Numbered from the stretch's first letter, positions 9,237 to 19,274 are shown. The stretch: 64,000 nt of DNA from Pseudomonas fragi (GCF_025426255.1 NZ_CP104861.1:682001-746000), one strand, 5' to 3'. The notes: generated by a model from the letters alone, not told the origin. Translations and numbers: made by a program.

Positions 9237-10561
9237 AGCAGTCAAACGCCAAGGCCCTTGGCGACAGCAATGTGCTGCAACTGGATGACACTCGCTATTC
9301 GCGCTTGGGTTGGCTGCTGATGCTCGGCGGCTTTCTCGGGTTTCTTGGCTGGGCCGCATTGGCGCCGTTGGACAAGGGTGTCGCGGTGTCGGGCAAGGTG
9401 ATGGTTTCGGGCCATCGCAAGGTAGTGCAGCACCCCAGCGGCGGGATTGTTGAACGTATTGATGTGCGTGACGGCGACAAAGTCGTCGCAGGCCAGGTGC
9501 TGATTCGACTGAAGGAAACCCCGTTGTTGGGGCAAGCCCAGTCGTTGCGCAGCCAGTTCTATGGATCACTCGCCAGTGAGGCGCGGCTTGATGCCGAGGG
9601 AGATGGCGTCAGCCGCGTTAACTTCCCTGCCGAACTGACGGCATTGGCGGCCGACCCGGAAGTGGCTTCCAACCTCGCCTTGCAACAGCAACTGTTCGAT
9701 AGTCGGCGTAGGGCCTTGCTGCTGGACCAGCAGGGTATCGACGAAAGCATTGCAGGCGCCGAGGCGCAGTTGCGCGGGGTGCGTGACTCTCAGGCCAGCA
9801 AGGTGCTGCAACGCACGGCCCTGACCGAACAGTTGCAAGGCCTGCGTGAGCTGGCCCGCGAAGGCTACATCCCGCGTAACCGGCTGCTGGACAGCGAGCG
9901 GGTGTACGCCCAGGTGCTGGGTTCGATCAGCGAGGACTACGGCCGCATCGGTCAGTTACAGCGACAAGTGTTGGAGATGCGTTTGAAGATTCGGCAACTG
10001 GCCGAGGAGTATCAAAAGGAAGTCCGCACCCAACTGGCCGACACCCGCGTACGTACCGAGGATTTGCGCAATCGACTGGCCTCGGCCGAGTTTGAATTGG
10101 CCAACAGCCAGTTGCGTGCCCCGGTGGCGGGGATTGTGGTGGGGCTGGATGTATTTACCGAAGGCGGGGTGATCAAGCCCGGTCAGGCGCTGATGGAGAT
10201 CGTGCCCCAGGGCGAGCCACTGCTGGTCGAGGCGCGGGTACCGGTTGAGCTGGCCGACAAGGTTCACCCCGGCTTGCCGGTCGAGCTGATGTTCTCGGCC
10301 TTTAGCCAGAGCACCACGCCTCGGGTGGCGGGTGAGGTGACGCTGGTGTCGGCGGACCGTCAGGTCGATGAACGCACCGACGAGCCTTATTACACGTTGC
10401 GTGCGCAAGTCAGCGAAGCCGGTATGGCGCAACTGGCCGGGTTGCAGATCCGCCCCGGCATGCCGGTGGAGGCGTTCGTGCGCACAGGCGAACGCTCGAT
10501 GCTCAATTACCTGTTCAAGCCACTGCTTGACCGTACCCATATGGCGTTGGTGGAAGAATGA
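9233..10561 (+). CDS. hasE: Type I secretion membrane-fusion protein
   Basis: 442 residues of the HlyD/PrtE adaptor family. A short cytoplasmic tail precedes one transmembrane helix (about 23-43, [20 protein letters not shown]). A barrel-sandwich/lipoyl part follows ([22 protein letters not shown]), then a long alpha-helical hairpin (about 115-285) and the beta-barrel region ([35 protein letters not shown]). It bridges HasD to the outer-membrane HasF. It overlaps hasD by 4 bases (ATGA) and hasF by 4 bases. Confidence 0.92.
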   Translation: MKQSNAKALGDSNVLQLDDTRYSRLGWLLMLGGFLGFLGWAALAPLDKGVAVSGKVMVSGHRKVVQHPSGGIVERIDVRDGDKVVAGQVLIRLKETPLLGQAQSLRSQFYGSLASEARLDAEGDGVSRVNFPAELTALAADPEVASNLALQQQLFDSRRRALLLDQQGIDESIAGAEAQLRGVRDSQASKVLQRTALTEQLQGLRELAREGYIPRNRLLDSERVYAQVLGSISEDYGRIGQLQRQVLEMRLKIRQLAEEYQKEVRTQLADTRVRTEDLRNRLASAEFELANSQLRAPVAGIVVGLDVFTEGGVIKPGQALMEIVPQGEPLLVEARVPVELADKVHPGLPVELMFSAFSQSTTPRVAGEVTLVSADRQVDERTDEPYYTLRAQVSEAGMAQLAGLQIRPGMPVEAFVRTGERSMLNYLFKPLLDRTHMALVEE

Positions 10562-11880
10562 TCGTGCGCCAGATTTTATGCGGGCTGTTCATGCTGTGTA
10601 CGGGGCCGGCGCAGGCATTGGGCTTGCTTGAAGCCTACGACTTGGCGATCCGCAACGACCCGACCTTTCAGGCGGCGATTGAAGAGCGGGCGGCCGGGGA
10701 GGAGAACCGTGCACTGGGCCGCTCGGCGTTATTGCCGACTTTGTCGTGGAACTATAACAACTCGCGCAACGAGTCCGAAGTCACCCAGGCCAGTACCCGT
10801 ACCGACCGCGATTACCGCAGCTATGCAGCAACTTTGACCTTGCAGCAGCCACTGTTGGACTACGAAGCCTATGCTCGTTTCCGACAAGGTGCAGCGCAGG
10901 CGTTGTTCTCCGATGAGCGTTTTCGTAGCAAAAGCCAGTATCTGGCGGTGCGTCTGCTCAGTGCCTACAGCCAGGCATTGCTGGCACAGGAGCGGATCGA
11001 GCTTAGCCGTGCGCAAAAGCGTGCCTTTGCCGAGCGTTTGCAGCTTAACCAGCGGTTGTTGAAAGGCGGCGAGGGCACCCGCACCGATGTGCTGGAAACC
11101 CAGGCGCGCCTGAGCATGGCGGTGGCTGAGGAGATCGAGGCGCAAGACAATCAGGACGCCGCCTTGCGTGAGTTGGAGGCAATGCTTGGCGAACCCTTGC
11201 AAATAGAACAGCTTGATCCCTTGTCGCCGCGTTTTGTAATCCTGCCCCTGGAACCGCAGCGTTTTGAAAGCTGGCGCGAACTGGCGTTGGCCAATAACCC
11301 GGAGCTGGCCTCGCAGCACCATGCGTTGACCTCGGCCGAGTACGAAGTGGAACGCAAGCGCGCCGGGCATTTGCCCAAGCTCAGTTTGTATGCGAGCAGC
11401 CGTCAGACCAGTTCCGATTCGGAGAGTACCTACAACCAGAAGTACGACACCAACAGCGTCGGTATTCAGCTCACGGTGCCGTTGTTTGCGGGGGGCTCGG
11501 TGTCGGCATCGACCCGGCAGGCGGCACGGCAACTGTCCCAGGCCCAGTTTGAGCTGGACGCACAAACGGCAACCACGCTGGTAGACCTGCGCAAACAGTA
11601 CAACCTCAACAGCAGCGCGGCGGCCAAGGTGCGGGCTTATGAAATGGCGGTGGAGTCCGCCAGTGCCCTGGTGCAGGCGACGCAGAAAAGCGTGAGCGCA
11701 GGTGAGCGGGTCAATTTGGATGTGCTGGACGCCGAACAGCAGTTGTTCAGTGCCAAGCGGGATTTGGCTGAGGCGCGCTATGCGTATTTGCTGGCGCGGG
11801 TGCAACTCAAGTATTACGCGGGCTTGTTGAGCGAAGGGGATTTACGGCAGGTGGCGGGGTATTTTCAGGAACTTCTGTAG
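10558..11880 (+). CDS. hasF: TolC-family outer-membrane export channel
   Basis: 440 residues. A signal peptide (about 1-20, ending AQA) is followed by two TolC repeats rich in coiled coil (LLEAYDLAIRNDPTFQAAIEERAAGEENRALGRS is cut here to its family sense: the first repeat; the second starts near residue 225 at SWRELALANNPELASQHHALTSAE shortened likewise). Mature TolC-like proteins trimerise into the outer-membrane conduit. Being third in the overlapping hasD-hasE-hasF run assigns it to hemophore export. The TAG stop lies inside the downstream REP palindrome, so the repeat supplies the stop codon. Confidence 0.9.
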   Translation: MIVRQILCGLFMLCTGPAQALGLLEAYDLAIRNDPTFQAAIEERAAGEENRALGRSALLPTLSWNYNNSRNESEVTQASTRTDRDYRSYAATLTLQQPLLDYEAYARFRQGAAQALFSDERFRSKSQYLAVRLLSAYSQALLAQERIELSRAQKRAFAERLQLNQRLLKGGEGTRTDVLETQARLSMAVAEEIEAQDNQDAALRELEAMLGEPLQIEQLDPLSPRFVILPLEPQRFESWRELALANNPELASQHHALTSAEYEVERKRAGHLPKLSLYASSRQTSSDSESTYNQKYDTNSVGIQLTVPLFAGGSVSASTRQAARQLSQAQFELDAQTATTLVDLRKQYNLNSSAAAKVRAYEMAVESASALVQATQKSVSAGERVNLDVLDAEQQLFSAKRDLAEARYAYLLARVQLKYYAGLLSEGDLRQVAGYFQELL

Positions 11881-11977
11881 CCGCTGCCGCAGGCTGCGAT
11901 GGACTGCGAAGCAGTCCCGGGCTCTGGAACCTTGAAGGTCCTTCGGCCCTTATCGCAGCGCTGCGGCAGTGGCTACA
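11876..11977. repeat. REP-type palindrome overlapping the hasF stop
   Basis: Inverted TGTAGCCGCTGCCG arms at 11876 and 11977 enclose a degenerate centre. The hasF TAG stop (11878-11880) lies in the left arm. The palindrome sits between convergent hasF and trmA. Confidence 0.85.
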
Positions 11978-11994
11978 AAAATGATGCGAGCGGC

Positions 11995-13083
11995 TTACCG
12001 ACGAACCAGCAAAACACCCGATTCCATATGGTGAGTCCACGGGAACTGGTCAAATACCGCGCAACGCTCAATCCGGTGCGTATCGTGCAGTTGGGCGATG
12101 TTCTCGGCCAATGTCGTGGGGTTACACGAAATATACAGGATATTGTCGAAGCGACGGGTCAGCTCGCAGGTGTCCGGGTCCATCCCCGCACGCGGCGGGT
12201 CGACGAAGACGCTGCCGAACTCGTAGCTTTTCAGGTCAATGCCTTGCAAGCGACGAAACGGACGCACTTCGTTCAGGGCTTCGGTCAGTTCCTCGGCGGA
12301 CAGGCGCACCAGCGTGACGTTATCCACAGCGTTGTCGCGCAGGTTGTTCAGTGCCGCATACACCGAGGTCTTGCTGATTTCGGTGGCCAGTACTTTACGC
12401 ACGCGAGTAGCCAGCGGCAGGGTGAAGTTGCCGTTGCCGCAATACAGCTCCAGCAAGTCATCCGATCGCTCGCCCAACGCGTCATATGCCCAATTGAGCA
12501 TCTTCTGGTTGACCGTGCCGTTTGGCTGAGTGAACGCGCCTTCAGGCTGTTGATACGTGAAGGTGCGCCCCGCGACTTCGAGCTTTTCGACCACATGATC
12601 GCGGCCAATCACTACGCGCTTGCCCTTGGAGCGGCCTATTACGCTGATATCCAGGTCTTTGGCCAACTGCTCGGCAGCGTTTTGCCAATGCTCGTCCAGT
12701 GGGCGGTGATAGCACAAAGTGACCATCGCATCGCCTGCCAGAGTGGTCTGGAACTCGACCTGGAACAGCTTGTGGCTCAAGGCTGAGCTGGCTTGCCAAG
12801 CGGCTTTGAGCTGAGGCATCAGTTGATTGATGCGCAGGCTGGCAATCGGGAAATCTTCGATCAGGATCGGCGTGCGCTTTTCATCCTGGGCGAACATGGC
12901 GTAGTGACGCTCGCCCCCTTCGCGCCACAGGCGGAACTCGGCCCGCAGGCGAAAGTGCTTCAGAGGCGAATCGAATACCTGCGGCTCAGGTGCATCGAAC
13001 GGCGCCAGCAGCTCGCGCAGACGATTGGCCTTGGCCTCTAGCTCAACGGCGTAGGTAGCAGAATCAAACGGCAAAGCACTCAT
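11995..13083 (-). CDS. trmA: tRNA (uracil-5-)-methyltransferase
   Basis: 362 residues, the usual TrmA length. It makes m5U54 in the T-loop of tRNA using S-adenosylmethionine. Seen: SAM-binding motif [16 protein letters not shown], a DPPRAG motif, and the catalytic cysteine in [10 protein letters not shown] near the C-terminus, followed by the conserved glutamate-containing end region ([15 protein letters not shown]). The start is ATG at 13083, matching the family N-terminus. It overlaps the upstream purine permease stop by 4 bases, so the two are translationally coupled. Confidence 0.95.
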   Translation of the reverse strand: MSALPFDSATYAVELEAKANRLRELLAPFDAPEPQVFDSPLKHFRLRAEFRLWREGGERHYAMFAQDEKRTPILIEDFPIASLRINQLMPQLKAAWQASSALSHKLFQVEFQTTLAGDAMVTLCYHRPLDEHWQNAAEQLAKDLDISVIGRSKGKRVVIGRDHVVEKLEVAGRTFTYQQPEGAFTQPNGTVNQKMLNWAYDALGERSDDLLELYCGNGNFTLPLATRVRKVLATEISKTSVYAALNNLRDNAVDNVTLVRLSAEELTEALNEVRPFRRLQGIDLKSYEFGSVFVDPPRAGMDPDTCELTRRFDNILYISCNPTTLAENIAQLHDTHRIERCAVFDQFPWTHHMESGVLLVRR

Positions 13084-14375
13084 GCTGGATACCAACCTAG
13101 CTTGACCACAAACAGAACCGACAGAATGATCAGCGGTGCATTCAGCTCGCGGGCACGGCCCGACAGCAGTTTGATCACGGTCCAGGAAATAAAGCCGAAG
13201 GCGATGCCGTTGGCGATGGAGTAGGTGAACGGCATCGCCAGTGCGGTGATCACCACTGGTGCGGCAACGGTGACGTCGTCCCATTCGATTTCTGCCAGGC
13301 CGCTCATCATCAGTACGGCTACGAACATCAGCGCGGGCGCGGTGGCGAAGGCTGGAATGCTGGCGGCCAATGGCGAGAAGAACAACGCCAGCAGGAACAT
13401 GATGCCGACTACGATGGCGGTCAGGCCGGTACGGCCACCGGCGCTCACGCCAGCTGCCGACTCGATGTAGCTGGTGGTGGTCGAGGTGCCCAGCAGCGAA
13501 CCAGCCATGGCCGCGGTGCTGTCAGCGATCAGGGCGCGGCCCATTTTTGGCATGTGGCCGTCTTTGCCCATCAGGCCAGCGCGCTTGGCGACGCCGATCA
13601 GGGTGCCGGAGTTGTCGAACAGGTCAACGAACAGGAAGGCGAAGATCACGCTGATCAGGCCGATGTCCAGGGCACCTCTGATGTCCAGCTGCAGGAAGGT
13701 CGGGGCCAGGGATGGCGGCATCGACATCACGCCACCGAACTCGGTCACGCCCAATGCAATCGAAGCAATGGTCACGGCCAGGATGCCGATCAGCACTGCG
13801 CCACGGACTTTCATCGCCTCAAGGGCGACGATCAGGGCAAAGCCCAGGGATGCCAGGATCACTTTTGGCTGCGCCAGATCACCCATGCCTACCAGCGTTG
13901 CCTTGTTGGCAACCACGATGCCGGCGTTGCCCAGGGCGATCAACGCCAGGAACAGGCCGATACCGGCGGCAATGGCCGAACGTAGAGGCAGCGGGATGCT
14001 GTTGATGATCCATTCGCGGATGCGAAAGATCGACAGCAGGAAGAACAGCACCGCGGAGATAAACACCGCGCCCAGCGCGACCTGCCAGGTATGGCCCATA
14101 TGCAGGACCACGGTGTAGGTGAAGAAGGCGTTCAGGCCCATACCCGGTGCCAGGGCAATCGGGTAGTTGGCGATGATGCCCATGGTCGCCGAGCCAATGG
14201 CCGCGGCCAGACAGGTGGCAACAAATACGGCACCTTTGTCCATGCCCGTCTCACCGAGGATGCTCGGGTTCACAAACAGGATGTAGGCCATCGCCAGGAA
14301 GGTGGTGATACCCGCAAGAATCTCGGTACGCACGTTGGTGTTGTGTGCTTTTAGTTGAAACAGCCTTTCCAGCAT
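13080..14375 (-). CDS. NCS2-family purine permease (adenine/guanine/hypoxanthine)
   Basis: 431 residues, polytopic, with about 12-14 hydrophobic segments. It carries AzgA/GhxP-type NCS2 signatures: N-terminal [36 protein letters not shown], and [25 protein letters not shown] (quoted in part: [13 protein letters not shown]). This subgroup imports purine bases by proton symport; the exact base cannot be told. It is first in a two-gene unit with trmA, overlapping by 4 bases. I looked for a purine-riboswitch core in the 150 bases upstream and saw none. Confidence 0.88.
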   Translation of the reverse strand: MLERLFQLKAHNTNVRTEILAGITTFLAMAYILFVNPSILGETGMDKGAVFVATCLAAAIGSATMGIIANYPIALAPGMGLNAFFTYTVVLHMGHTWQVALGAVFISAVLFFLLSIFRIREWIINSIPLPLRSAIAAGIGLFLALIALGNAGIVVANKATLVGMGDLAQPKVILASLGFALIVALEAMKVRGAVLIGILAVTIASIALGVTEFGGVMSMPPSLAPTFLQLDIRGALDIGLISVIFAFLFVDLFDNSGTLIGVAKRAGLMGKDGHMPKMGRALIADSTAAMAGSLLGTSTTTSYIESAAGVSAGGRTGLTAIVVGIMFLLALFFSPLAASIPAFATAPALMFVAVLMMSGLAEIEWDDVTVAAPVVITALAMPFTYSIANGIAFGFISWTVIKLLSGRARELNAPLIILSVLFVVKLGWYPA

Positions 14376-14585
14376 GCCAGTCCCCGTGGCGCCAAATGCG
14401 CCGTGATTAAATCGTTTTCAACAGCAAAGCACAGACGCGGACCGTCTGAGGTTTTTCTGTCTGTCGGAAAAAGCCGCGCATCATACCAGCAGCTCGTAGA
14501 TATGGCTGCTTTGGTTACCCTGCGGGGCCATGTTTTATAACCTTGATGTGGCAGGCATACTGCGTGCCAGCTTTCGGAGGGATTT

Positions 14586-15023
14586 ATGAAGCGCACCATC
14601 CAACCTGTTTTCGCGTGTTTCGGCTTCTTTATAAGTGCCGCCGTCAGCGCTGCGCCGGCAATGCCCTTGAGCACCGTCGAGATTCTCAAGGTGGCGTCTG
14701 TTTCCTGCGCTGTAGAGGATGTGTCGGATGGCCGCGAGCAGACCCGTTGTAACCATAACGGTCCTGCTATCAAGGTCTATGTGCTGGAGCGCGGTTACGG
14801 TGGTCAGCCCAATGTGACGTTGGATGGCGAGGAAGTGGACGGTGTTCGTGCCCCGGTCTGCAACCAGGGCGAGGGATTGGTGGCCTGTAACGGGGCGGGC
14901 ACCACGGTGGGGCACTTGTATACCTTCGACCTGGGTAACAAGGACGGCGGTTGGTTTGAATTCAGTAACGCCTCGCTGGTGCCGCCGCACAACCGGTTGG
15001 GTGTGCGGCTTTATATAAAGTAA
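14586..15023 (+). CDS. Small secreted protein, YolA/DUF4879-like
   Basis: 145 residues. A cleavable signal peptide is clear (about 1-22, ending VSAAP). The mature part has four cysteines (SCAVED, TRCNHNG, PVCNQG, LVACNG), consistent with two disulfides in the periplasm or outside the cell. The pattern around CNHNGPAIKVYVLERGYGG and the LYIK end resemble the YolA (DUF4879) family from memory; molecular function is unknown. CGGAGGG lies 4 bases before ATG. An imperfect palindrome (TGGCA/TGCCA arms, 14549-14569) just before the ribosome site could be an operator or hairpin. Monocistronic between opposing genes. Confidence 0.65.
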   Translation: MKRTIQPVFACFGFFISAAVSAAPAMPLSTVEILKVASVSCAVEDVSDGREQTRCNHNGPAIKVYVLERGYGGQPNVTLDGEEVDGVRAPVCNQGEGLVACNGAGTTVGHLYTFDLGNKDGGWFEFSNASLVPPHNRLGVRLYIK

Positions 15024-15037
15024 GGCTGCAGATACCT

Positions 15038-15180
15038 GTAGCAGCTGCCGAGGAACGAAGGCTGCGTTCGGCGGCGAAGCCGTCGTAAACCTGTGCACTC
15101 AATAACCCTGACACACCGAGACCCTTGATTTGCGACGACTACGTCGTCGAACGCAGCCTTCGTTCCTCGGCAGCTGCTAC
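15038..15180. repeat. Long inverted repeat (GTAGCAGCTGCCG family)
   Basis: The first 33 bases of each arm are perfectly complementary, from GTAGCAGCTGCCGAGGAACG through the GCTGCGTTCG block; the inner parts diverge. A half element is at 39398-39428 and a variant at 56534-56674. It lies between convergent genes and could end transcription from both sides. Confidence 0.85.
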
Positions 15181-15197
15181 GAGTATTGGTAAGGGAA

Positions 15198-16421
15198 TCA
15201 TGGCTTTTCTTCCACCATCCGGTCCCGATTGGCCAAGCCAGGGAACAGTTTTATCCACAGCCCGGTGACGACCAGCGTACCGATCCCGCCCAGTACCACG
15301 GCGGGAACGGTGCCCAGCCAGTGGGCAGTGGCCCCGGATTCGAACTCCCCCAGTTGATTGGACGCGCCGATAAACAGGCCGTTGACCGCACTGACCCGGC
15401 CACGCATCTCATCCGGTGTTTCCAGCTGCACAAACGAGGCGCGGATCACCATGCTGATCATGTCTGCCGCGCCGAGTACCACCAGCACCGCCAGCGAAAA
15501 CCAGAACGAGGTCGATAGGCCGAATGCAATGGTCGCGACCCCGAATACCCCCACGGCCGTAAACATCACCCGCCCGACCTTGCGTTCAACCGGGAACCTG
15601 GCCAGCCACAGCGACATCATCAAGGCCCCGACCGCCGGTGCCGAGCGCAACATGCCCAGCCCCCACGGGCCAGTCAGTAGAATGTCCTTGGCAAACACCG
15701 GCAGCAACGCCGTGGCTCCGCCCAGCAGGACTGCAAACAGATCCAGGGAGATGGCACCGAGCACATCCGGGCGGCTGCGAATAAAGCGAATACCCGCCAG
15801 CAACGAATCCAGCGTGGCCTTGGCTTTGTTCAGTGGCAGTTGGCGCGCAGGCAGGTTGCTCATCAGTACTGCGGCAATCAGATACAGCGCCACGCTCGGG
15901 CCATACACCCAGACACTGCCAAATGCATACAGCAAACCGCCAAACGCCGGCGCGACAATGGTGGCGGACTGCTGTGCTGCCTGCGCCGCAGCCACTGCGC
16001 GCGGGAACAGTTCAACCGGTACGATTGAGGGCAGCAGGGCCTGGGTGGCAGGCATTTCAAAGGAGCGAGCAGCACCCAGCAAAAACGCCAGGATAAAGAT
16101 CATCTCCCGGGTGATGTGATCGTTCGCACTGCTGATGGCCAGTGTCAGGGCGATCATCGCCTGTAGCGACTGGCACAGCGCGGCCACCTTGCGCCGGTCA
16201 TAGCGATCGGCCACATGCCCGGTGTGCAGCATAAACAGCAAGCGCGGGGCGAACTCGATCAAGCCCACCCAGCCCAGATCCATCACATTGCCGGTGAGCT
16301 GGTAGAGATTCCAGCCAATGGCCACGGTGAGCATTTGAAATGCGCTGGCGGTAAAGATGCGGGCAAACCAGAAGGCCACAAATGGCCGGTGATGGCGTAG
16401 CTGGAGGGGCTGGCTGGTCAT
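15198..16421 (-). CDS. MFS transporter, EntS-like (MFS_3)
   Basis: 407 residues with about 12 transmembrane segments. The MFS loop motif between helices 2 and 3 appears as GHVADRYDRRKVAALC, and the N-terminus (FVAFWFARIFTASAFQMLTVAIGWNLYQLTG region) is typical of the EntS/MFS_3 branch, which includes siderophore and drug exporters. No siderophore genes are adjacent, so the substrate is unassigned. It is divergent from cioA across a 402-base gap. A perfect 6-bp palindrome lies 42-57 bases upstream of its start. Confidence 0.82.
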   Translation of the reverse strand: MTSQPLQLRHHRPFVAFWFARIFTASAFQMLTVAIGWNLYQLTGNVMDLGWVGLIEFAPRLLFMLHTGHVADRYDRRKVAALCQSLQAMIALTLAISSANDHITREMIFILAFLLGAARSFEMPATQALLPSIVPVELFPRAVAAAQAAQQSATIVAPAFGGLLYAFGSVWVYGPSVALYLIAAVLMSNLPARQLPLNKAKATLDSLLAGIRFIRSRPDVLGAISLDLFAVLLGGATALLPVFAKDILLTGPWGLGMLRSAPAVGALMMSLWLARFPVERKVGRVMFTAVGVFGVATIAFGLSTSFWFSLAVLVVLGAADMISMVIRASFVQLETPDEMRGRVSAVNGLFIGASNQLGEFESGATAHWLGTVPAVVLGGIGTLVVTGLWIKLFPGLANRDRMVEEKP

Positions 16422-16462
16422 TTGAAGGATCGTGGCCGAGAGCAGGGGAGGTCGAGATTATC

Positions 16463-16478
16463 ATTGTTTTGTAACAAT
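16463..16478. promoter_or_regulatory. Palindrome in the MFS-cioA divergent gap
   Basis: ATTGTT-TTGT-AACAAT lies 42 bases upstream of the MFS start. It may be an operator for that gene. Apart from this and the Anr box at 16651, the 402-base gap (16422-16823) shows no gene or RNA that I can recognise. Confidence 0.35.
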
Positions 16479-16650
16479 TAATGACTCGAAATATCACAAA
16501 GTCCCGACTAGGCCAGGGTTCGCGAAAATCTGCTTTTCGCGATTCCTTATGGTTCTTGCAACGGTCTATATCAAGCCCTGAGGCATCGTGTCACGCGACA
16601 ACAAACCACATTAGCCGTGTGTCAGGAATGGACTACTCTTTCATCCATGC

Positions 16651-16664
16651 TTGATCCAGATCAA
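16651..16664. promoter_or_regulatory. Anr (FNR-type) box upstream of cioAB
   Basis: TTGATCCAGATCAA is a perfect match to TTGAT-N4-ATCAA, 159 bases upstream of the cioA start. In P. aeruginosa Anr represses cioAB at low oxygen; the same logic is inferred here, though position relative to the promoter decides activation or repression. Confidence 0.85.
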
Positions 16665-16823
16665 AGCCCTTCGGGTTTTATCTGAGTGGCCAGCCGGCCA
16701 AAAACCTTTGCGTTGTGGTTTAAAGAGCGAGCGGCGATTCGCGGTGGCCATGGCTGCGGGGTAGTTGGACTCAGGCGCGATGCCTGTGTCCTCAACGACC
16801 TGATACCTGATAGAGGAAGACTT

Positions 16824-18263
16824 ATGTTCGGTTTGGAGGCTCTCGATCTCGCCCGAATTCAGTTCGCGTTTACCGTGTCGTTCCACATTCTTTTTCCCGC
16901 CATTACCATCGGTCTCGCCAGTTATCTCATGGTGCTCGAAGGCATGTGGCTGAAAACCCGTGACGACACCTACCGCGATCTGTACCACTTTTGGTCGAAG
17001 ATTTTCGCCGTCAACTTTGGGATGGGCGTGGTGTCGGGTCTGGTCATGGCCTATCAGTTCGGTACCAACTGGTCGCGGTTCTCGGACTTCGCCGGTGCTG
17101 TTACCGGGCCACTGCTGACCTATGAAGTACTCACCGCATTCTTCCTTGAAGCAGGTTTTCTGGGGGTCATGCTGTTTGGCTGGAATCGCGTGGGTCGCGG
17201 GATGCACTTCTTCTCGACCGCGATGGTAGCGCTGGGAACTCTGGTTTCGACCTTCTGGATCCTGGCCTCCAACAGCTGGATGCAAACCCCGCAAGGCTTC
17301 GAGATCATTGATGGGCGGGTGATCCCGGTGGACTGGCTGGCAGTCATCTTCAACCCCTCGTTCCCTTACCGTCTGGCGCACATGGCCACGGCTGCGTTTG
17401 TAGCTACGGCGTTTTTTGTCGGGGCTTCTGCTGCCTGGCATCTGTTGCGCGGTCGCAACACGCCGGCCATTCGCCGTATGTTTTCGATGGCAATGTGGAT
17501 GGCCCTGGTGGTTGCGCCGGTGCAGGCACTGATCGGTGACGCCCACGGCTTGAACACGCTTGAGTATCAGCCGGTCAAAATCGCCGCAATTGAAGGGCAC
17601 TGGGAAAACAAACCCGGTGAGCCGACGCCGCTGATTTTGTTCGGCATCCCCAACATGAAAACCGAGACCACGGACTACAAGATCGAGGTGCCGTACCTGG
17701 GCAGCCTGATCCTGACCCACAGTCTGGACAAGCAAATCCCGGCGATGAAGGACTACCCGGCAGCGGACCGTCCTAACTCGACCATTGTGTTCTTTACCTT
17801 CCGCATCATGGTTGCGCTGGGCATGCTGATGATCTTTATCGGCCTGTGGAGCGTGTGGTTGCGCAAACGCGGCACCCTGTACGAGAACCGCTGGTTCCTG
17901 CGCCTGGTGCTGTGGATGGGGCCATCGGGTCTGATCGCGATTCTGGCAGGTTGGTTTACAACCGAGATTGGCCGTCAGCCGTGGGTGGTTTACGGGTTGA
18001 TGCGCACTGCTGATGCCTCGTCCAATCACAGTGTCACGCAAATGAGCATCACGCTGGTGATGTTTGTAGTGGTGTACTTCTCGCTGTTCGGTGTGGGTCT
18101 GGGCTACATGATGCGTCTGGTGCGCAAGGGCCCGATCACTCACGAAGGCGATGACGACACCCACGGTGGCCCAGGCCAGCAACGCACGCCTGCCCGTCCT
18201 CTGTCTGCGGCCCATGAGGGTACAGATGAAGGCCACAGCGACAGCCTGACTAAGGGGAATTGA
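16824..18263 (+). CDS. cioA: Cyanide-insensitive quinol oxidase subunit I
   Basis: 479 residues from ATG at 16824, with AGAGGA 6-10 bases upstream; the in-frame sequence upstream has no comparable ribosome site. Cytochrome bd family subunit I: His21 (FHILFPAITIG) is the haem b595-type ligand, and GRQPWVVYGLMRT is conserved. The quinol-binding loop is short: the stretch between the LFGIPN region and the FFTFRIMVALG helix lacks the long insert of E. coli CydA, marking a CIO-type enzyme. It oxidises ubiquinol with oxygen and resists cyanide. Four bases separate it from cioB. Confidence 0.93.
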   Translation: MFGLEALDLARIQFAFTVSFHILFPAITIGLASYLMVLEGMWLKTRDDTYRDLYHFWSKIFAVNFGMGVVSGLVMAYQFGTNWSRFSDFAGAVTGPLLTYEVLTAFFLEAGFLGVMLFGWNRVGRGMHFFSTAMVALGTLVSTFWILASNSWMQTPQGFEIIDGRVIPVDWLAVIFNPSFPYRLAHMATAAFVATAFFVGASAAWHLLRGRNTPAIRRMFSMAMWMALVVAPVQALIGDAHGLNTLEYQPVKIAAIEGHWENKPGEPTPLILFGIPNMKTETTDYKIEVPYLGSLILTHSLDKQIPAMKDYPAADRPNSTIVFFTFRIMVALGMLMIFIGLWSVWLRKRGTLYENRWFLRLVLWMGPSGLIAILAGWFTTEIGRQPWVVYGLMRTADASSNHSVTQMSITLVMFVVVYFSLFGVGLGYMMRLVRKGPITHEGDDDTHGGPGQQRTPARPLSAAHEGTDEGHSDSLTKGN

Positions 18264-18266
18264 GTC

Positions 18267-19274
18267 ATGGGTATTGATCTGCCACTTATCTGGGCAATCA
18301 TCATCATCTTCGGGATCATGATGTATGTGGTCATGGATGGCTTCGATCTCGGGATCGGCATCCTCTTCCCCTTTATCAAGGGCGAGAGTGACCGCGATGT
18401 GATGATGAACACGGTCGCCCCTGTCTGGGACGGTAACGAAACCTGGCTGGTACTGGGCGGTGCGGCATTGTTTGGTGCCTTCCCGCTGGCCTATTCGGTG
18501 GTGTTGTCGGCGCTGTACCTGCCGTTGATGCTGATGCTGATGGGCTTGATCTTCCGCGGCGTGGCTTTTGAGTTCCGCTTCAAGGCCCGCCCGGAAAAAC
18601 GCCATATCTGGGACAAGTCATTTATTGGCGGCTCGCTCGTGGCCACTTTCTTTCAGGGCGTGGCGCTGGGGGCCTTTATTGATGGCATCCCGGTGGTCAA
18701 CCGCCAGTATGCCGGGGGCGGGCTGGACTGGCTGTCGCCGTTCACCGTGTTCTGCGGGATCGCGCTGATCGTGGCCTATGCATTGCTCGGCTGCACCTGG
18801 CTGATCATGAAAACCGAAGGCCAATTGCAGGAGCGCATGCACAAACTGGGGCGCCCATTGGCGCTGGCAGTATTGGTGCTGATGGGCATCGTGAGCCTGT
18901 GGACCCCGCTGGCACACTCGGAGATTGCAGCGCGCTGGTTTACCCTGCCGAACCTGTTCTGGTTCTTGCCGGTGCCGATCCTGGTGTTGGTAACGATGTA
19001 TGGCCTGATCAAGGCGATAGCGCGCAAAGCACACTACACGCCGTTCCTGCTGACCCTGGTGTTGATCTTCCTGGGTTACAGCGGCTTGGGTATCAGCCTG
19101 TGGCCGAACATCATCCCGCCTTCGATCTCGATCTGGGACGCGGCCGCACCGCCGCAAAGTCAGGGCTTTATGCTGGTGGGCACCTTGTTCATCATCCCGT
19201 TCATTCTCGGTTACACCTTCTGGAGCTACTACGTGTTCCGCGGCAAGGTGACCCACGAAGACGGTTATCACTAG
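18267..19274 (+). CDS. cioB: Cyanide-insensitive quinol oxidase subunit II
   Basis: 335 residues, polytopic CydB/CioB family. The N-terminal helix has the family signature IIFGIMMYVVMDGFDLGIGI, followed by WDGNETWLVLGGAALFGAFP. It forms the heterodimer with CioA and contributes the structural half without haem. It lies 3 bases after cioA and is followed 53 bases later by the small DUF2474 gene. Confidence 0.95.
   Translation: MGIDLPLIWAIIIIFGIMMYVVMDGFDLGIGILFPFIKGESDRDVMMNTVAPVWDGNETWLVLGGAALFGAFPLAYSVVLSALYLPLMLMLMGLIFRGVAFEFRFKARPEKRHIWDKSFIGGSLVATFFQGVALGAFIDGIPVVNRQYAGGGLDWLSPFTVFCGIALIVAYALLGCTWLIMKTEGQLQERMHKLGRPLALAVLVLMGIVSLWTPLAHSEIAARWFTLPNLFWFLPVPILVLVTMYGLIKAIARKAHYTPFLLTLVLIFLGYSGLGISLWPNIIPPSISIWDAAAPPQSQGFMLVGTLFIIPFILGYTFWSYYVFRGKVTHEDGYH

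Noticed and set aside
14376..14585. Possible purine riboswitch before the NCS2 permease
   Set aside because: No three-way junction with the conserved loop-loop core was found; only short unrelated hairpins.
16641..18605. Long open frame on the minus strand opposite cioA-cioB (about 650 codons)
   Set aside because: It is antisense to a clear cytochrome bd family operon, is rich in His/Gln/Arg as antisense shadows are, and has no ribosome site or family similarity.
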